This document shows positions 59,965 through 64,000 of a DNA stretch of 64,000 bases, one piece after another. How positions within the stretch are numbered: the stretch's first letter is position 1; each line of letters starts with the position of its first letter. Source of the DNA: Selaginella tamariscina. Its lineage: Eukaryota; Streptophyta; Lycopodiopsida; Selaginellales; Selaginellaceae. The position numbers were made by a program, and so were the translations under genes. The stretch spans positions 813,292-877,291 of the forward strand of contig PUQB01000047.1 of NCBI GenBank assembly GCA_003024785.1, given 5' to 3'. The notes below the pieces were generated by a model that was not told the origin of the DNA, did not search any database, and saw only the letters and a program-made list of their open reading frames with translations.

Positions 59965-62098
59965 TGTCACAAACCTTTCCCTCTCCCCTTATGCCAACTA
60001 GGCAAAGGGCCAATTGGTGTTTATGAGAGGGCCCCTGGTCATGATGACCCAGGTCCGCTTGGGTCTTTTTGCCCACATATCCACATATCCATAATCTTTA
60101 CCCATGTAGTCAACTCACCAGGTTAGAACTATCTCTCTGTTCGCCACCTTTTGGTGGCGGATCTCTCTATATGCTTGCTACGTGAGTGAAGAACCTTCTT
60201 TGTCATGGCAATTGTGCTTTTGTTGTCGCAGCTTAGGGTGGTGAAATCATGTTGGTGATGTTGGAGTTTCAGCTAACATACGCCTTAGCCAGACTATTTT
60301 TTTTTGCGGCTGTCGATGCGGCTACATACTCTACTTTAGCACTAAAGAGTGCCACTGAGGTTTGTTTCTGGCTTACCCATGAGATAGGGGCTTCACTCAA
60401 TAAGCAACATACTCCAGTGGTAGAGACTCTTGAATCCGGATCTCTGGCCCAATCAACATCGGTAAATGCTTGAAGTACCATGGAACCTCCATTGTTCCTA
60501 GTGTAAAGCAAATCGAAGTGAAGAGTTCCCTACAAATACTTGAGCACTCTCTTGGCGGCATGCCAATAGTCTTGGAGAGGACATGAGTTGAAGCGATTGA
60601 GGACTCCAATGGCAAATGCGATGTTAGGCTGGGTGGTATTTGCTAGGTGGAGAAGCTACCAACGAGGGACCAATATATACTTTGATTTTCAAATGCAAGC
60701 ATACCTTCACATACTAGTTTCCTACCTGTGATCATTGGCGTCGAAGCATGCTAATAGTTGGTCATGTTGAAATGTTTGAGTAGCTCTTGATGTATTGTGG
60801 TTGGCTAAGCTTGACCCTTCTAGCAGCTTCATCTTGTTCTACCTTGATACCGACGATCTTTTCCACTAGTCCCAGGTCCAAGAGTTGATATAGCTGACCT
60901 TGAAACTTTGGAGAAGGTTTTGATTGCTATCGACGAGTAAACAATCGTCTACATATATGCAATGACTAAGAAGCCCTCAGAGGTCACCTTCTGATAGAGG
61001 TTACTGTCAGAGTTGAGCTTGGTGAAGCCATGCTTGTAGAGAAAGTTTGTTGAGACACCTGTACCAATCTCAACGCCTGCTTGAGGCCGTTGCAGCTCAC
61101 ATACCAGTTTCTCCCGTTAGTTCATGTGTACTCAAATCTTTTTGGTTGTCTCTTTCAAGGGAGCGTTCAAAAGGCCGTTTTCACATTGAGGTGGTGTGTC
61201 CGTGAGTTTGAACTATGCAGCAAAAGCCATGAGAACTCGAACAATGGTAACTTTGACAATCGGAGAAAAGGTTCATCAAAGTGTAGTCTCAGCACTTGAG
61301 AGAATCCTTTGGTAACGAAGTGAGCCTTGAAGTCCTTAATGGGTTCAACACCTTTTTGAAAACCCATGGACATATATTGAATCAGAAGCAAAGAGTGGGT
61401 GGTATTTTTTCTTTATAAAGAATGATTATGTCCTATAAGTATAAAGAACTAGATGGTAGTTGCTTTTTCTACTGTATAAACCGAGTTTCAATAAATGAGA
61501 TTTTTTCAGCTACTAAAGGGGTAGAATATATACATTTTCAATAATAGATAAGAAGAAACATAAGCGACTTGCTGGTGTGGCTCCTTTGGCACGAGTGTGA
61601 AGGTCTGGTTGACTCAATGAGAGTCAAGCTCGTTCTACATGGCTTTCATCCACTCCTCAACTTCAGGTGAGCTCTGCGCCTCTAGAAGTTGTTTGGGAGT
61701 GGAAACCTTTGGCTGGGTGACTAGCAGTGCCTTGGGTTTGGGAACCCAAGTTGATTTACCTGACTAATCATGTCCAAGAAACTAAGGATCAAAAGGAAGT
61801 CTTCGTGCCAGGCGATCAACTTGCGGAGCTTGTCGTATCACTAGTTGTGTGTTCAACTCCAATGGTGCAGGGTGAGTTAGTTGTTCTAGTGCAGGCGTAT
61901 CAAGCTGAGCATGTTCTTCCCTTGTGAACTCAAGCTCAACTGCTGGTTCCTCTGATGTGTACTCAGAGTCAACGGTAGGCCTTCCCTCCTCGGCGGCAAG
62001 CCTTCCCTCCTCAATAGACTCATCCTTCCAAAGCCAAGCGTTTGGCTCCGATGCATGTGAAACTTTAGTCGATTGTGCTAGGGAGTTGGTTTGGCAGT
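59965..62098 (-). mobile_element. Ty1/copia remnant (fossil)
   Basis: Read leftward: a spacer rich in acidic residues (about 62098-61780), reverse transcriptase pieces (VTKGFSQ near 61305, YVDDCLLVDS near 60945), and RNase H (VLQAFTDVDWARDPDSR near 60470, CDNKSTIAMTKKV near 60225). The order RT then RNase H at the 3' end and these motifs are those of copia elements. Gag and integrase are not in the window. The left stretch 59965-60120 reads like the end of its LTR (TGTCACAAACC at the edge), but no second LTR is available to confirm it. Broken at several points, and cut at the right by element G. Confidence 0.75.
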
Positions 62099-62679
62099 TG
62101 TCACAACCCGATGCAGGATACAGGATTCCGGATACATGATACAAGATGCAGGATTTCGGATACAGGATACGGGTTACAGGATATACCTGCAGGATATTCC
62201 TATAGGATATACCTATAGGATATTCCTATAGGATATGCCTATAGGATATGCTACATGATATGCCTAGAGGATAAGGGACACTATTCTTAGCTCATGACTA
62301 GATTAGACTCATGACTAGATTAGCTTAGAGTTGTGAAGCATAAAAGCTCCGACCTAATTGTTGTATAATCAATTACTATCAACACCAGTCTTTCTACGAT
62401 CATTCTTGTTCTTGTCTTGTCTTGTCTTGCTCCTTGGCCTCCTGCTCTTGTCTCGCTCTTGGATCCTGTTCTGTTCCTATCTCGCTCTGGATCCTGTCCT
62501 GTTCCTATTTCGCTCCTAGATCCAGTCCTGTTCCTGTCCTACTCCTAGATCCTGTCCTGCGTCTTGTCTTGCTCCTGAGTTCCTAGTTTCCTGTCTTGTT
62601 TCCTATTTCTGCTCCTGAGTCAAGCCTTCCTACTCTTGGAATCCTGCTCACTTCCTGTTTCCTGGATCGTGGCTTGACA
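62099..62679 (+). repeat. Element G 5' LTR
   Basis: 581 bp, longer than the LTRs of B, mainly because its two degenerate tandem arrays (GGATAT type, 62179-62275, and TCCTGTTCC type, about 62395-62600) are longer. Confidence 0.82.
62179..62275 (+). repeat. 13-bp tandem array in the LTR of G
   Basis: About seven units of GGATATNCCTATA (starts at 62179, 62192, 62205, 62218, 62231, 62244, then a 12-bp unit at 62257). Neighbouring units form TATAGG-ATATNC-CTATA, which is self-complementary. Confidence 0.85.
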
Positions 62680-62776
62680 GTTTGATAGTAATTCCTTTCA
62701 TAGCTCTCCGTTCCCAACTACTTTTTTTTCTTGATTCTTTTCCTTCGTTTTTCTCCTTTCTTTCTTTCATAAGATC

Positions 62777-64000
62777 ATGGCTGATTTTGAGCACTTTCAA
62801 CGCGAGCACCAAATGTTGCTTCATGAGCTGGCCACTTTGCGCCAAGTGGTCACCGATCTGGCAAGGCTCCACCCATGCGGCACATGCAGCTGCTGATGCA
62901 TCCTCCAAGGCTGCTGCGCAGGCCTCTCCCAGGCATCGGTGGTTCCTTCTTCATCGAACTTTTCTCCAGAGTCGAAGATCAGCATGCCAGAGAAGTTCAG
63001 TGGCAACCGTGTCGATTTCCAAGGTTTCCTGAATCAGATCCGGCTCTTCATCCGCATGCAACCACGCCGCTACTCGACGGATGCACAAAAGGTTGGCCTT
63101 TTGGCATCCTTACTAAGTGGATCTCCACGAGCTTGGGTTGCTCCTTGCTGGAGCGTGATGACCCATTGATGGAAGACTTTGAAGGTTTCGTGGCTGCCTT
63201 TGAAGCTTGTTTTGGAGATCCCGATAAGTACCGTTCTGCATGCACGAAGTTACGGAAGCTCACACAAGGATCCAGACCAGCTTCCGTTTAATGCATCGAA
63301 TTCCAGCAATTGTGCACGAACATTCCATGGGACGAGACTGCATTGATCGAACACTTCCATTTTGGGCTGAGGATGATGTGAAGGACCTTCTCCTTACATT
63401 ACCGGATGCTCAAACGTTAGCGGAGATCATGCAACAGGCCGTTCGCTGCAACAACCATTTGTTCGAGCGTCGTCAGGAAAAATTCCGTCAGCAGTTCCTG
63501 CCAACCATCCTGTAGCCGTAGCACATGTTCCTACGAACCCTTCTGGAGTAGTTCCTATGGAGGTTAACAAATCCAAGTGTGGCCCACTTTCAACTGCTGA
63601 GAAGCAACGTCGTCGGGGTGAGAACCTATGCTTATATTGTGTGCAGCAGGACACAAGGTGGCGGAATGTCCTAATAAAGTCAGAAGGTTCAAGACGCATG
63701 AAGCCGAAGCTGAAGTTCAGTCGGAAAACTTCAATGTCCACTTCGTCTAGGAGCCGCAAAGTTGGACGTAGGTGCAAGCTCCATTGGTGCTGCTCATACC
63801 ATTCCATCGCTCAAGTTCCTGTACACATTCGCCTCAATAACCGAGAGCTCAAGGAGTTTGCCCTGTTAGACACTGGTGCAATGCATGTTTCATGGATGAC
63901 ACTTTTACAGCTCAGCATGGCATTCGGTGGTGAAGTTGAAGCGTGCAATTCCTGTAGAGATGGCCGATGGTCGTTTGATTGCTTCTGGCGCAGTTACCCA
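62777..64000 (+). pseudogene. Element G gag and protease (fossil, partial)
   Basis: Starts MADFEHFQREHQMLLHELAT, with the capsid-like phrases MPEKFSGNRVDFQGFLNQI and QKVGLLASLLSGSP (about 62980-63130), a zinc-knuckle-like Cys region near 63625-63675, and the protease triad LLDTGA near 63865. The same parts occur in B between 51236 and 50200. Broken at several points, and the rest of pol lies beyond 64000. Confidence 0.8.

Larger units (their letters stand above)
62099..64000 (+). mobile_element. Element G: Ty3/gypsy element of the B family (fossil), runs off the window
   Basis: 5' LTR 62099-62679 (TGTCACAACC to GGCTTGACA), then gag from 62777 and the protease region to the window end. It is inserted in the copia remnant. 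LTR and gag match those of B in the opposite orientation. The right end lies outside the window, so its target duplication (GCAGT at 62094-62098 on the left) cannot be checked. Confidence 0.85.

Noticed and set aside
59855-60076. 73-codon minus-strand frame
   Set aside because: It crosses the junction between element E and the copia remnant, so it is a chance frame.

Overview
The window looks like plant nuclear heterochromatin, probably from a fern or another seed-free vascular plant. The clue is a decayed pentatricopeptide-repeat (PPR) gene of the plant PLS/E class at 748-2087, whose wording is closest to the large fern PPR families as I remember them. Nearly everything to its right is LTR retrotransposon. 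No intact host gene, rRNA, tRNA or CRISPR array was found.

Layout. 1-2354: host-like remnants, namely an unrecognised minus-strand coding fragment, a short domain remnant and the PPR pseudogene. 2355-53607: an old non-coding LTR element (LARD-A) torn into three pieces by later insertions. The first intruder is a solo LTR (H, 3498-29368), which itself holds two complete non-coding elements (I 3755-10957, J 12161-19317) and an LTR remnant K (19339-29113). K holds a complete non-coding element L (19953-27252) and a solo LTR M (27270-28979). The second intruder is a minus-strand Ty3/gypsy element B (31170-51768). B contains a plus-strand Ty3/gypsy element C (32000-46871), and C's 3' LTR contains the youngest element, D (38970-46545). 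53608-59964: a minus-strand relative of C (element E) sitting in the 3' LTR of A. 59965-62098: a minus-strand Ty1/copia remnant. 62099-64000: the start of a plus-strand relative of B (element G). Matching 5-bp target-site duplications (GAAAA, TAGGA, CATCT, AATTG, GTTTC, CAATC, GTTAG, and TTAAG/TTAGG with one mismatch) fix this order of insertion.

The most interesting system is the pairing of the non-coding elements (I, J, L, D, A, about 7.2-7.6 kb, LTRs about 1.7-1.84 kb) with the coding family C/E. They share LTR ends, core promoter, primer-binding site, 5' leader, 3' untranslated block and polypurine tract. Between these shared ends the non-coding elements carry about 3 kb without a credible reading frame. 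That core reads as an almost unbroken chain of short perfect inverted repeats: many stems of 6-10 bp, stacked, nested and branched, one with a C(UUCG)G loop. Loops and linkers change length between copies while stems tend to hold. This fits the LARD class of parasitic elements, and it suggests that the selected product is a folded RNA rather than a protein.

All element boundaries were read by eye. Percent identities, insertion ages and folding energies were not computed.
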